DNA of 64,000 nucleotides from Sphingomonas sp. Ag1 (GTDB lineage Bacteria > Pseudomonadota > Alphaproteobacteria > Sphingomonadales > Sphingomonadaceae), in the NCBI RefSeq assembly GCF_000980895.1, contig NZ_LAZX01000094.1:496001-560000 (forward strand). The letters are read 5' to 3'. Shown here in pieces: positions 55,858 through 64,000 of the stretch. How positions within the stretch are numbered: the first letter of the stretch is position 1; each line of letters starts with the position of its first letter. The notes under the pieces were generated by a model that was not told the DNA's origin, did not search any database, and saw only the letters and a program-made list of their open reading frames with translations. A program made the translations under genes and the position numbers.

Positions 55858-57993
55858 ATGGCGAGCTTAAGCGAGCGGGCCGCGCCCGAATTGACGGAAT
55901 GTGATCGCGAGCCGATCCACATTCCCGGAGCCATCCAGCCGCATGGCCTGCTGCTCATCGCTGGTCCCGAAACGCTGCGCGTCCTGGCGGGGGCCGGTGC
56001 GCTGGAAGAGGTATTCGGCACCGACTGGCTGGGCGCACCGCTCCAGCAATTGCTGGCGCAGGACGTGGCCGCGCGGCTGGACAATCCGATCGCCGGGCCG
56101 GGAGGCACGATCCGCGGCACACCGCTGATCATCGACGATCGCGCCTATGACGTGGCGATCCATCGCGGCGCCGACCAGGTGATCGTCGAACTGGAGCCGA
56201 CCGGCACGGAGCCGCTGCTGGCCGGAGACATCCTGTCGTGGATGGACGTGATCGCTGCCGGGTTCGAGCGGGCGAGCAATCTCCAGATGCTGTGTGCACG
56301 TGCCGCCACTGCGTTTCGCGCGCTGACCGGTTTCGACCGGGTGATGGTGTACCGCTTTCTTGATGACGAAGCGGGCCGTGTCGTCGGCGAGGATCGGGAC
56401 CCCGCGCTCGGCACCTTCATGCACCATCACTTTCCGGCAGCGGACATTCCGCGCCAGGCGCGGGCGCTCTACGTGCGCAACCGCGCGCGCGTGATCCCCG
56501 ATGTCGGCTATTCGCCCGCGCCGATCCGTCCGGCACAATATAGCGGCACCGACCTCAGCGACGTATCGGTGCGCAGCGTGTCGCCGATCCATGTCGATTA
56601 CCTGCGCAACATGGATGTGGGCGCGTCCGCGTCGATCTCGATCGTCAAGGATGGGGTGCTGTGGGGCCTGATCGCCTGTCATCACCGCACCGCCAAGCTG
56701 ATGCCGATCGATATCCGGATGGCGGCGACGACGCTGTCGGGTGGCCTCGCACGGCAGATTCGCGCCAAGGAAGAAGCCGAAAGCTATCGCGAGCGGCTGG
56801 CGCTGCGCGCGGCGGAGGATTCGCTGGTGCCCGCGCTGAAGCCGCCGCTCACGCGCGCGGTGAGCGACCGGCACGATGATCTGCAACGGATGCTGGACGC
56901 CGACGGCGTGGCGCTGGTCCATCCCAAGGGTGTCGATTGCTACGGCCGGTGCCCGTCGAAGAGCGAGATCGAGGCGATTGCCGAATGGCTCGGCGAGCGC
57001 AACACGACCGAGGCCTATGTCACCCACGTGCTGCCGAGCCAGTATCCGCCGGCCCAGGACTATGCGGACAAGGCCAGCGGACTGCTCGCGGTGTCGGTGC
57101 CGGAAGAGAATGCGACCATCCTGTGGTTCCGCGCCGAGCAGGTCGAGGAGATCGAATGGGCCGGCAACCCGCACAAGGGCATAGGCCATGATCCACAGGC
57201 GACGCTGACGCCGCGCGCGTCGTTCGAATCGTGGCGTGAGACGGTGCGCGGACGCTCGCGCCGCTGGACGCTGGAGCAGGTGGAGGCGACGCATCGCCTG
57301 CGGCGTGCTTTCCGTGACGCGCGCGATTCGCGCGAGCGGCAGCGGTTGTTCCAGGAATTGGAGCGTGCCGTCGCCGACAAGGACAACGCGCTGGCGCAGA
57401 AGGACGTGCTGATGAAGGAGGTGGACCACCGCGTCCAGAACAGCCTTCAGCTCGTCTCCGCCTTTCTCTCGCTCCAGGCGCGCGACGCGGGGCCAGGCCA
57501 GGTCGCCGACCAGTTGATCGAGGCGCGGTCGCGCCTGTCGGCGGTGGCGCTTGTGCACCGGCGGCTTTACCGTGACGACCAGATCGAGACCGTCGATCTT
57601 GCCCGCTATCTCGATGAACTGGTGCAGGATCTGCGCGGTTCACTGGGCCAGGAATGGGCCTCGCAGATGACGATCGACCTGACGCCATTGCTGATCCCCA
57701 CCGATCGCGCGATCAGCGTCGGGCTGGTAGCGTCGGAACTGGTCATCAACGCGACCAAATACGCCTATGAGGGCGGCACCGGGCCAATCGACATCTCATT
57801 GGAGCAATATCGCAACCGCTTCCGCCTGATCGTCGCGGATCATGGCGTCGGGGTGACGGGCGACCGCGTCGGCTTCGGCAGCCGGATGATGCAGGCGGTG
57901 ATCGGGCGGCTGAACGGGACGCTCGATCATGCCGACAACAGCCCGGGCCTGCGCGCGATCCTGACCGCGCCGATCGAGGACGACACGGACTGA
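55858..57993 (+). CDS. bphP: Bacteriophytochrome histidine kinase
   Basis: A 711-residue red/far-red photoreceptor. The biliverdin-binding Cys15 is in ECDREPIHIPGAIQPHG at the start of the PAS domain. The GAF domain has FPAADIPRQARALYVRN with the conserved DIP, and the PHY domain carries the tongue motif TPRASFESWRET. The output is HisKA_2 (phosphoacceptor His in MKEVDHRVQNSLQLVSAFL) with an HWE-like ATPase (DHGVGV, GFGSRMM). No response regulator is adjacent. It converges with a heme oxygenase gene that would make its chromophore. GGGAAGG precedes the ATG. Confidence 0.95.
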   Translation: MASLSERAAPELTECDREPIHIPGAIQPHGLLLIAGPETLRVLAGAGALEEVFGTDWLGAPLQQLLAQDVAARLDNPIAGPGGTIRGTPLIIDDRAYDVAIHRGADQVIVELEPTGTEPLLAGDILSWMDVIAAGFERASNLQMLCARAATAFRALTGFDRVMVYRFLDDEAGRVVGEDRDPALGTFMHHHFPAADIPRQARALYVRNRARVIPDVGYSPAPIRPAQYSGTDLSDVSVRSVSPIHVDYLRNMDVGASASISIVKDGVLWGLIACHHRTAKLMPIDIRMAATTLSGGLARQIRAKEEAESYRERLALRAAEDSLVPALKPPLTRAVSDRHDDLQRMLDADGVALVHPKGVDCYGRCPSKSEIEAIAEWLGERNTTEAYVTHVLPSQYPPAQDYADKASGLLAVSVPEENATILWFRAEQVEEIEWAGNPHKGIGHDPQATLTPRASFESWRETVRGRSRRWTLEQVEATHRLRRAFRDARDSRERQRLFQELERAVADKDNALAQKDVLMKEVDHRVQNSLQLVSAFLSLQARDAGPGQVADQLIEARSRLSAVALVHRRLYRDDQIETVDLARYLDELVQDLRGSLGQEWASQMTIDLTPLLIPTDRAISVGLVASELVINATKYAYEGGTGPIDISLEQYRNRFRLIVADHGVGVTGDRVGFGSRMMQAVIGRLNGTLDHADNSPGLRAILTAPIEDDTD

Positions 57994-58031
57994 CGGCGAA
58001 CGATCGCGCCGCGCCGGGTGGTGCGATCGTG

Positions 58032-58547
58032 TCAGATGACGGGGACGCGGGCGGCCGCCTCGTACAAGGCAAAGGTATCGAGCGCGCCGGCGATCATGGC
58101 GGCGTGCCACGCCTCGTCCTGCCGCGCGGCGGCCGTATCAATCGCGGTGCGGATCGTGCGCCACTCGCCTGGCTGATGCACCGCCGACAGATAGGCGTGC
58201 GGGAGGCCGGCGCCGACACGCTTCGCCAGGATACCGCCGCCGAGCCGCGATCCCTCCACCACATATAGGGCGCCCCATGCCGCCGCCTCGCCGCCGGACG
58301 CGGTCTCAATCGGCAGATCGACGCTGGCGCCCAGCGCCGCAAGGTCAGCGGCGAGCAACGGCGTGCGACGACGAAGCGCGCGCCATATCTGCGCCGCGCG
58401 CGCCTCTGCCGTCGGCAGCGCGCGGGCATGCGCCAGCAGCATCGCGCGATATTCGGACGGATCGGCAAAGTCGTAGCCCGCAAAGGCCGAATCGACCGAG
58501 TCATGCGCGGCGGCGGTGGCGGTACGAAGCAGGGAAATGGCAGACAT
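58032..58547 (-). CDS. Biliverdin-producing heme oxygenase
   Basis: A 171-residue all-helical heme oxygenase. The proximal His15 is in ATAAAHDSVD, and GALYVVEGSRLGGGILAKR gives the distal helix with its glycines. It splits heme to biliverdin, iron and CO. Its place next to the phytochrome, tail to tail with 38 nt between stops, indicates a BphO-like role in chromophore supply rather than iron acquisition. It is somewhat shorter than pathogen heme oxygenases, as usual for this group. Confidence 0.9.
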   Translation of the reverse strand: MSAISLLRTATAAAHDSVDSAFAGYDFADPSEYRAMLLAHARALPTAEARAAQIWRALRRRTPLLAADLAALGASVDLPIETASGGEAAAWGALYVVEGSRLGGGILAKRVGAGLPHAYLSAVHQPGEWRTIRTAIDTAAARQDEAWHAAMIAGALDTFALYEAAARVPVI

Positions 58548-58592
58548 TGCCGGCGCGATGCCTGATCGGGAGGCCGGCGTCGAGCCAGTCTA

Positions 58593-58679
58593 TGGTACGG
58601 GTGGTCGGACTCGAACCGACAATCTGTTGCCAGAGGCGGATTTTGAGTCCGCTGCGTCTACCAATTCCGCCACACCCGC
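58593..58679 (-). tRNA. tRNA-Leu (anticodon CAA)
   Basis: An 87-nt class II tRNA on the minus strand. Acceptor GCGGGTG/CACCCGT, anticodon stem GCGGA/TCCGC around CTCAAAA (anticodon CAA), long variable arm, T arm with TTCGAGT and an encoded CCA. It reads UUG codons. Confidence 0.97.
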
Positions 58680-58811
58680 GTGTCCGGAGGGCGCCTTTGG
58701 CATGAACTGGGCGTGCCCGTCCAGCCCGCGATCAGGCTCGTTCCCACTTTATCGTCAGGCTTGGCCACTGGCGCTACGCAACGGTGGTCGCCGCGGGAAT
58801 GAACGGGGCTA

Positions 58812-59183
58812 TCAGCCCGGGAAGCGCATGGTCCGCGGCTCGGCCTGGTCCGACGCGCGGGCGCCAAGCGGCTTTCGCGCGCGCTGCGGATCGATCGGCC
58901 GGTCGAAGGCGATCCCTGCCCGCCCCTCGGTCTGCCACGCCACGCGGCCGGAGACGAGGCCAATCCCGCGCAATTCGATCTGCACCGCAGACTCAGGCGA
59001 CACAGGTTCGGGCAATTCCGCCATCAGGCCGCCGGCAGAAAGATTGCGAACCCGGACCGACAGGTCGTTCGGCATTCCTTCCACCTTCAGACGCGCCAGC
59101 AGCAACAGGCTGTCCCGACCACGATCGCCAGTGGCAGGCGTTTGGGAATCGTCGAGGAAGATGCTCGCGGAAGGGGAGTCCAT
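58812..59183 (-). CDS. PilZ-domain protein
   Basis: A 123-residue single-domain PilZ-like protein: RDSLLLLARLKVEG, then the VRNLSAGGLMAELP motif that corresponds to D/NxSxxG, and GRVAWQTEGRAGIAFD. The leading RxxxR c-di-GMP motif is degenerate, so binding is uncertain. It could link to the two c-di-GMP enzymes in the window. Upstream is the zinc-free DksA gene on the same strand, with a hairpin between. Confidence 0.8.
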   Translation of the reverse strand: MDSPSASIFLDDSQTPATGDRGRDSLLLLARLKVEGMPNDLSVRVRNLSAGGLMAELPEPVSPESAVQIELRGIGLVSGRVAWQTEGRAGIAFDRPIDPQRARKPLGARASDQAEPRTMRFPG

Positions 59184-59278
59184 GGGCGAGGATTATTCCA
59201 GCATGTGTTTACGAATTGCAAACAAACAGCCGTCAGACTGTCCCATTTAGGACCAATCCATCGTCTTTAGCCCACGAC

Positions 59279-59303
59279 CGGCGGGGTGGATGATCCCGCC
59301 GGG
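59279..59303 (-). terminator. Hairpin downstream of dksA
   Basis: CCGGCGGG / CCCGCCGG with a nine-base loop, 12 nt after the dksA stop on the minus strand. Terminator-like without a long U run. Confidence 0.5.
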
Positions 59304-59314
59304 ACCGCAGCGGC

Positions 59315-59776
59315 TCAATCCTCGCGAGAAACCTTTTCGTTGCGCTCGTGCCGTTCCTGCGCCTCGACCGTCATGGTCGCAATCGGCCGCGCCTCAAGCC
59401 GGCCCAGGCTGATCGGCTCGCCGGTCACCTCGCAATAGCCATATTCGCCATCATCGATCCGGCGCAGCGCCGCCTCGATCTTGCCGATCAGTTTGCGCTG
59501 GCGATCGCGCGTACGCAGCTCGATCGACCAGTCGGTCTCGCTCGACGCGCGATCGTTGAGATCCGCCTCCCGCAGCGAGTCGACCTGAAGCTGTGACAGC
59601 GTGCCCTGCGATTCCCGGAGGATCGCGTCCTTCCAGGCCAGAAGCTTGGCCCGGAAATATTCCTGCTGTCGAGGGTTCATGAACGGTTCGTCCGGGCTTG
59701 GACGGTAACCGTCGTCGTTTGCAGCCCCTAGGTCTGCTGGGTCTATCTGATCCACGCGATTGTACGCCGTCGCCAT
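59315..59776 (-). CDS. dksA: DksA-family transcription factor, zinc-free type
   Basis: A 153-residue DksA/TraR protein that, with ppGpp, adjusts RNA polymerase at rRNA and amino-acid promoters. The coiled-coil tip retains D72, D75 and A77 (ADLNDRASS), which contact the bridge helix. The globular part has C115-EVT and T136-VEA instead of four cysteines: the CxxT-17-TxxA pattern known from zinc-independent alphaproteobacterial DksA. The C-terminal helix is intact. It is monocistronic. Confidence 0.92.
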   Translation of the reverse strand: MATAYNRVDQIDPADLGAANDDGYRPSPDEPFMNPRQQEYFRAKLLAWKDAILRESQGTLSQLQVDSLREADLNDRASSETDWSIELRTRDRQRKLIGKIEAALRRIDDGEYGYCEVTGEPISLGRLEARPIATMTVEAQERHERNEKVSRED

Positions 59777-60123
59777 CGACCTATCTCCCCGCCCGCGTCA
59801 GGGTGTCGTAGCACCACCGCGCCCCGGAAGGGGCCTATAGACGCGGAGGAGACAACCGACAAGCACTCGCAAGCGTATAAAAGTGCTTATTTGATATTCG
59901 GTTGCGAGGACATGAACGAATTAACCGATCGCTGGATGTCCCGGAGTGACACGTCGGCTCCAAATTGTGCGCTGCACCTCATGTTTTTCGCGGTTATTGG
60001 ATACAGGGACGAACCATTGCTGTTGTGTTTAAGGCTTTGTTCGGCACCTTGAGCCCACAAGGGCAGCAACGCTTTTGAAGAACAGGTGGCCCCTGGCCTC
60101 CAGCAGAATGAGAAAGTGACATC
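59777..60123. promoter_or_regulatory. Leader region of the Ser/Thr/Gly-rich gene
   Basis: This 347-nt stretch between dksA and the surface-protein gene is AT-richer than its surroundings. At 59861-59888 an inverted repeat AAGCACT / AGTGCTT with a 14-nt spacer is present. No gene was recognised; a minus frame at 59887-60201 is unsupported. The region probably carries the promoters of both flanking genes. Confidence 0.45.
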
Positions 60124-60957
60124 ATGTCGGTGCGGATGGCTTTGGCGAAACTCTGCGCGTGCACCGTTGGCGGTGCAATCGTCGGCGGAGGCGCAGTGCA
60201 TGTCGCCCAGACACAGAAAGCTCGCAGTTCCTATACCAAGTTCGTGAAGCAGGCGCCCAAGAAGGTCGTCCGGCGCCCACGGCCGACAACCCCCGTACGC
60301 CGAGTCGTTCAGGCTGCCACGCCGCCGACCTGCGCGCCGGCCGTGGTGACGGTCGCGTCGCAGGCAGCGCCCGTTCCGGTGCCGCTGCCCCCGGCCCCTT
60401 CCGTCGTGTCCGGCGGCGGTGAGGTCGCGCCGATCGTCGGTGGTGGCTGGGGCGGTGGCTTTGGCGGCGGCGGCTTCTTTGCCGGCGGGTTCTTCGGCGG
60501 ATCGGGCGGATCGGGCTCCAGCGGAATCGTGATTTCCTCGACGTCCAGTTCGAGCGGCGGATCGACCTCCACGTCGTCGGGTGGCTCGTCCACCTCGACC
60601 GGCGGCTCCTCGACGTCGACCTCCACGGGCGGCTCGTCGACGTCCACCTCGACTGGCGGCTCGTCCACCTCGTCATCGACCTCTACCGGGTCGTCCACCT
60701 CCTCCTCGACATCGTCCTCCACCTCGGGCTCGACGTCGAGCTCCTCCTACGGTTCGTCGTCCAAGGGCTGGGGCTCATCGTCCAAGGGCTGGGGCTCGTC
60801 CTCCAAGGGGTGGTCTTCGAACGGCGGGCATCCCGGCACCAGCAGCGGCAACCCGTCGCCGGTTCCTGCTCCGCCGATGATGATCCTGTTCGGCGCAGCG
60901 GCGGCAGCGCTGATCGCCCGTCGACGGTTCGCGAAGAGAGCGCAGCCGGCGGACTGA
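60124..60957 (+). CDS. Ser/Thr/Gly-rich exported protein with PEP-CTERM-like tail
   Basis: A 277-residue low-complexity protein. It starts with a short membrane-like segment (LAKLCACTVGGAIVGGGAV), then a basic-proline stretch to residue 95, a Gly-rich block (about 105-135) and Ser/Thr/Gly repeats of the type GGSSTSTST (about 140-210). Three copies of GSSSKGW follow. The C-terminus VPAPPMMILFGAAAAALIAR, then RR, is a PEP-CTERM-like sorting tail with PAP in place of PEP. It is therefore probably delivered to the cell surface or exopolysaccharide by an exosortase system encoded elsewhere. Confidence 0.75.
   Translation: MSVRMALAKLCACTVGGAIVGGGAVHVAQTQKARSSYTKFVKQAPKKVVRRPRPTTPVRRVVQAATPPTCAPAVVTVASQAAPVPVPLPPAPSVVSGGGEVAPIVGGGWGGGFGGGGFFAGGFFGGSGGSGSSGIVISSTSSSSGGSTSTSSGGSSTSTGGSSTSTSTGGSSTSTSTGGSSTSSSTSTGSSTSSSTSSSTSGSTSSSSYGSSSKGWGSSSKGWGSSSKGWSSNGGHPGTSSGNPSPVPAPPMMILFGAAAAALIARRRFAKRAQPAD
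60555..60825 (+). repeat. Coding tandem repeats in the Ser/Thr/Gly-rich gene
   Basis: Short imperfect DNA repeats encode GGSSTST-type and SSSKGWG-type units; the latter appear as three near-identical 21-nt copies around 60755-60820. Copy number may vary between strains. Confidence 0.6.
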
Positions 60958-60992
60958 CGGGGCAATCCCGCCGCGCCTGCCCTGACACAATG

Positions 60993-61026
60993 AAGGCGGC
61001 GTACCCCGTGGTGGGTACGCCGCCTT
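60993..61026. terminator. Bidirectional terminator
   Basis: A 14-bp perfect stem AAGGCGGCGTACCC / GGGTACGCCGCCTT with a six-base loop lies between two convergent genes. The flanking A-rich and T-rich runs let it serve both directions. Confidence 0.85.
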
Positions 61027-61053
61027 TCCTTACTTCTCTTCCGGGCCCTGGCC

Positions 61054-61563
61054 TCAGGCGTCGAGCAATGCCTTTTCGATGTCGGCGATCGGGTGGCCGG
61101 TCAGATCCTTGGCCAGTTCGCCCGACAGGCGATCGGTCACTTCCTTGTGGTAGTGTTTGCGCAGTTCGCCGAGCGTCTTGGGCGGCGCGATGACGATCAG
61201 CGAATCATATTCATTGGAGAACGCCCGCTTCTTCAGCAGTTCAGCCGCGTCCGCGGCAAAGCGATCCTCCTCGAGCTGATGGTAGTCGGTTTCACCCAGC
61301 GAGCCGCGCGAGGGGGCGAATTGTGCGCCCGCACCTTGCGCGTGGTTGGAACCGTTGCGCGCGATGGAGGGCGCACCGGGGCCCGACTGCGTGGAGGACG
61401 CCCGGCCTGCCTTGTCGGTCTTCTGATCGAGATCCGACGGGTTGGGCCGCTCCTCGGCATGTTCGACGGTCAGATTGGGGTGCACTTCATCGCCTTCGTT
61501 GCGCAGGAAGAGCAGCTTGCGGCCATCCGCGACCAGAACGACGGAATTGTACGGCACGTGCAT
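61054..61563 (-). CDS. Host-attachment (baeRF/AtsE) family protein
   Basis: A 169-residue protein: MHVPYNSVVLVADGRKLLFL, then a variable linker rich in Ser/Gly/Ala, and DRFAADAAELLKKRAFSNEY, LIVIAPPKTLGELRKHYH, VTDRLSGELAKDLTGHPI. This is the family named from a plant-attachment mutant in Agrobacterium and related to release-factor-like baeRF proteins. A role on stalled ribosomes or in adhesion is possible, neither shown here. AGGAG lies nine bases before the ATG at 61563. It is divergent from serS. Confidence 0.85.
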   Translation of the reverse strand: MHVPYNSVVLVADGRKLLFLRNEGDEVHPNLTVEHAEERPNPSDLDQKTDKAGRASSTQSGPGAPSIARNGSNHAQGAGAQFAPSRGSLGETDYHQLEEDRFAADAAELLKKRAFSNEYDSLIVIAPPKTLGELRKHYHKEVTDRLSGELAKDLTGHPIADIEKALLDA

Positions 61564-61657
61564 GAGCAAGGTCTCCTGTTTTGCTTGTCATGAGAAACAA
61601 CGCGCCGCCGCCGGGCCGGGTTGCCTCACTGATCGCTGCCCGGCATAGCCCCGCGCC

Positions 61658-62947
61658 ATGCTCGACATTCGCCTGATCCGTGACGATCCCGCCGCCTTCG
61701 ACGCCGCCATGGCGCGCCGTGGCAAGCCGGCGGATGCCGCCACCATCCTCGATCTCGATCGCCGCCGCCGCGAGGTGGTGACGGAGCTTCAGGTCGGTCA
61801 GGCGCGCCGCAACGAGGCGTCAAAGGCGATCGGCGCGGCCAAGGCGAAGAAGGACGAGGAAACCGCCACCGCTCTGATGGCGGAAGTCGCGACGCTCAAG
61901 CAGCGGCTGCCCGAGCTGGAGGCAGAGGAAGCGCGGCTCGGCGGCGCGCTCGACGGCCTGCTCGCGAGCCTGCCCAATCTGCCGCTCGCCGACGTGCCCG
62001 AGGGCGCAGACGAGAACGACAATCAGCTGATCCACGAACGCGGTCAGCGCCCGGCGTTCGATTTTACGATCAGCGAGCATGACGCGATCGGCCCCGCACT
62101 CGGCCTCGATTTCGAGACCGGCGCTTTGCTGTCCGGCGCGCGCTTCACGCTGGTGCGCGGCCATGTCGCGAAGCTCGCCCGCGCGCTCGGTCAGTTCGGC
62201 CTTGACGTGCTGACGCGCGACTATGGCTATGAGGAAGTGATCCCGCCGCTCCTCGTGCGTGATGAGGCGATGTTCGGCACCGGCCAGTTGCCCAAGTTCG
62301 CCGAGGATCTGTTCCGCACCACCGACGGTCGCTGGCTGATCCCGACCAGTGAGGTCAGCCTCACCAACATCGTGCGCGAGAAAATCCTCGCCGCCACCGA
62401 TCTGCCGTTGCGCTTCGCCGCGCTCACCCCGTGCTTCCGCTCCGAGGCCGGCGCGGCGGGGCGCGACACGCGCGGCTTCATCCGCCAGCATCAGTTCGAC
62501 AAGGCCGAGATGGTCTCGATCGTCGAGCCCGATCAGTCGGAGGCCGAGCACGAGCGGATGACCGGCGCCGCGGAGGACGTGCTGACCCGGCTGGAGCTGC
62601 CGTTCCGCCGCATGAAGCTGTGCACCGGCGACATGGGCTTCTCGGCCGCCCGCACCTATGACATCGAGGTCTGGCTGCCGGGGCAGGATCGCTATCGCGA
62701 AATTTCGTCCTGCTCCACCTGCACCGATTTCCAGGCACGCCGCATGAACGCGCGCTTCCGCCCGGATGGCGAGAAGAACACGCGCTTCGTCCACACGCTC
62801 AATGGCTCAGGCCTGGTGATCGGCCGGACGATCGTGGCAATCCTGGAGAACTACCAGCAGGCCGACGGCTCGGTCGCGGTGCCCGCCGTGCTTCAGCCGT
62901 ACCTTGGCGGGCTGAACCGGCTGGAGCCGCGGCACGCACAGGGTTAA
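61658..62947 (+). CDS. serS: Seryl-tRNA synthetase
   Basis: A 429-residue class II aminoacyl-tRNA synthetase which charges tRNA-Ser and tRNA-Sec. The N-terminal helical hairpin (residues about 30-105) binds the tRNA variable arm. The core has motif 2 [20 protein letters not shown] and motif 3 [28 protein letters not shown] and [17 protein letters not shown] complete the active site. It is followed within 11 nt by an NlpD-like gene. Confidence 0.97.
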   Translation: MLDIRLIRDDPAAFDAAMARRGKPADAATILDLDRRRREVVTELQVGQARRNEASKAIGAAKAKKDEETATALMAEVATLKQRLPELEAEEARLGGALDGLLASLPNLPLADVPEGADENDNQLIHERGQRPAFDFTISEHDAIGPALGLDFETGALLSGARFTLVRGHVAKLARALGQFGLDVLTRDYGYEEVIPPLLVRDEAMFGTGQLPKFAEDLFRTTDGRWLIPTSEVSLTNIVREKILAATDLPLRFAALTPCFRSEAGAAGRDTRGFIRQHQFDKAEMVSIVEPDQSEAEHERMTGAAEDVLTRLELPFRRMKLCTGDMGFSAARTYDIEVWLPGQDRYREISSCSTCTDFQARRMNARFRPDGEKNTRFVHTLNGSGLVIGRTIVAILENYQQADGSVAVPAVLQPYLGGLNRLEPRHAQG

Positions 62948-62957
62948 TGCAGCGGTA

Positions 62958-64000
62958 ATGACGAACCGTATCCCGCTTGCGCTGCCGCTCGCGATCGCGT
63001 TGGCGGGATGCATCCCTTCGGTCGACCGCCCGATCCGGCCAGCGCCCGCTGAGCCCGGCAGCAGCCCCACGCCGCACCGGGGCGGCGCGGCGCGTCCGCA
63101 GGATGAGGTGGAGCAGCTCCCCGCCCCGCCCCCGGCCTGGGAGCAGCGCGGCGTGGCCGGTGACGCGCGGCAGGTCGCCGAGCAGAGCTATGTCGTGCGC
63201 TCCGGCGATTCGCTGCGCGCCATCGCCGAGCGGACCGGCGCCGGATCGGAAGCGATCGCCCGCGCCAACGGCCTGTCCGCGCCGTTCGTCATCTACGCCG
63301 GCCAGCGGCTGCGCATTCCCGGCGGCCGCTATCACTTGGTGCGCTCCGGCCAGACCGGCATCGCCATCGCGCGCGCCTATGGCGTCGAATGGTCGCACAT
63401 CGTCGCCGCCAACGACCTTAGCGAACCCTATATCCTGCGCACCGGGCAGCGTATCCTGATCCCGGGTGACGCACGCCCGCGCAGCGCCGCCGAGCGTGCC
63501 GCCGCCTTCCGCCTCGACATCGATGACATCATCACCGGTGGTGAGCCGGCGATCGCCGAGAACCAGGCACCGGCCAAGCCGGTCGCGACGCCGCGCCGTG
63601 TCCTGCCCGCCACCGCGGCGGTCGCGCCGCCCACCAGCAGCCCGGGCCGCTTCATGTGGCCGGTCGACGGTCGCATCGTCGGCCGCTTCGGCGCCGGCGC
63701 CAGCGGCCAGCGCAACAACGGCATCAAGATCGCGGTGCCGACCGAAACGCCGGTCCGCGCCGCCGCCGACGGAACCGTCGCTTATGTCGGCGACGGCATC
63801 GCCGCGCTCGGCGGGCTGGTGATCATCCGCCACGGCGAGAATTGGACCAGCGTCTACGGCCACGCCTCCAAGCTGCTCGTCCAGCGTGGCCAGGCAGTGA
63901 AGAAGGGCCAGACGATCGCGCTGTCCGGCGACACGGGCTTTGCCGATCAGCCCGAGCTCCATTTCGAGCTGCGCAAGGGCCGCAGCCCGGTCGATCCGGC
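62958..64000 (+). CDS. NlpD-like LysM/M23 murein hydrolase activator (partial)
   Basis: The first 347 residues of a lipoprotein. The signal LALPLAIALAGC is followed by a proline-rich linker, two LysM domains (SYVVRSGDSLRAIAER; YHLVRSGQTGIAIARAYG) that bind peptidoglycan, and a LytM domain. The usual catalytic HxxxD is NGIKI (N and K) and the HxH motif is ELHFE, so the zinc site is lost. This is the NlpD/EnvC form that activates amidases at division rather than cutting murein. The gene runs off the window edge. It lies next to serS without the surE and pcm genes common in other proteobacteria. Confidence 0.88.
   Translation, partial: MTNRIPLALPLAIALAGCIPSVDRPIRPAPAEPGSSPTPHRGGAARPQDEVEQLPAPPPAWEQRGVAGDARQVAEQSYVVRSGDSLRAIAERTGAGSEAIARANGLSAPFVIYAGQRLRIPGGRYHLVRSGQTGIAIARAYGVEWSHIVAANDLSEPYILRTGQRILIPGDARPRSAAERAAAFRLDIDDIITGGEPAIAENQAPAKPVATPRRVLPATAAVAPPTSSPGRFMWPVDGRIVGRFGAGASGQRNNGIKIAVPTETPVRAAADGTVAYVGDGIAALGGLVIIRHGENWTSVYGHASKLLVQRGQAVKKGQTIALSGDTGFADQPELHFELRKGRSPVDP

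Noticed and set aside
59887..60201. A 104-codon minus frame upstream of the surface-protein gene
   Set aside because: No ribosome site or family match; it overlaps the start of the better-supported gene.
60560..60830. A CRISPR-like or minisatellite array
   Set aside because: The repeats keep reading frame and encode the Ser/Thr/Gly domain; there are no unique spacers.

Overview
The window is high-GC chromosomal DNA of an alphaproteobacterium. The best fit is a sphingomonad (Sphingomonas or a close relative). The reasons are the Nudix-CCA transferase-ParC neighbourhood, a zinc-free DksA, a bacteriophytochrome with a HisKA_2 kinase, single-polypeptide acyl-CoA carboxylase, many GTG/TTG starts and tight 4-nt gene overlaps. 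This is an inference from gene content; there is no rRNA in the window. Long open frames antisense to real genes are common because of the GC content and were not annotated.

Layout. (1) 1-11039, housekeeping: end of a FolB-like gene, a GNAT acetyltransferase, a DUF1285 / CoA-pyrophosphatase / CCA-adding enzyme run, a GGDEF-EAL protein, parC, a secreted esterase, purC-purS-purQ, a YhhQ-type transporter and tRNA-Arg(TCT). (2) 11040-14287, a poorly coding stretch after the tRNA with a small HTH protein and hairpins, then a methyltransferase and a DUF421 pair. (3) 14623-33726, a stress or low-energy survival region. A FixL/FixJ-like two-component pair heads a co-oriented minus-strand series (Hsp20, DUF1269 protein, lipoprotein, GH130 enzyme, PEP synthase, PfkB, 52-aa protein). 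Divergently, an outer-membrane factor, HlyD adaptor, RbbA-type ABC protein and permease are followed by a universal stress protein and two lipoproteins. (4) 34119-37874, a microprotein candidate, a REC-GGDEF-EAL protein, a ROK sugar kinase and a MarR regulator. (5) 37880-42992, tyrosine/homogentisate catabolism (hppD, hmgA) with a Rieske protein, an alpha/beta hydrolase, a DsbA-like protein and a GST. (6) 43006-55776, acyl-CoA metabolism: single-chain BC-BCCP-CT carboxylase, KgtP-type transporter, orphan 2Fe-2S subunit, two CoA-transferase-family proteins, glutaryl-CoA dehydrogenase, DUF6285, APH-type kinase, acyl-CoA dehydrogenase and nitronate monooxygenase. (7) 55858-64000, bacteriophytochrome and heme oxygenase (chromophore supply), tRNA-Leu(CAA), PilZ protein, DksA, a Ser/Thr/Gly-rich surface protein with a PEP-CTERM-like tail, a host-attachment-family protein, serS and the start of an NlpD-like gene.

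Points most worth attention: the FixL-like kinase lacks the heme histidine yet heads a series typical of hypoxia regulons; two genes appear to use non-standard starts (ACG/ATA for the carboxylase, CTG for the Rieske protein); an 8-kb acyl-CoA block contains a split version of the animal ACAD10/11 kinase-dehydrogenase arrangement; a 15-bp inverted motif in the hppD-marR divergent promoter looks like the MarR operator; and a stable hairpin at 14623-14663 exposes a Shine-Dalgarno or, on the other strand, anti-Shine-Dalgarno loop. No CRISPR array, insertion sequence or prophage was seen.
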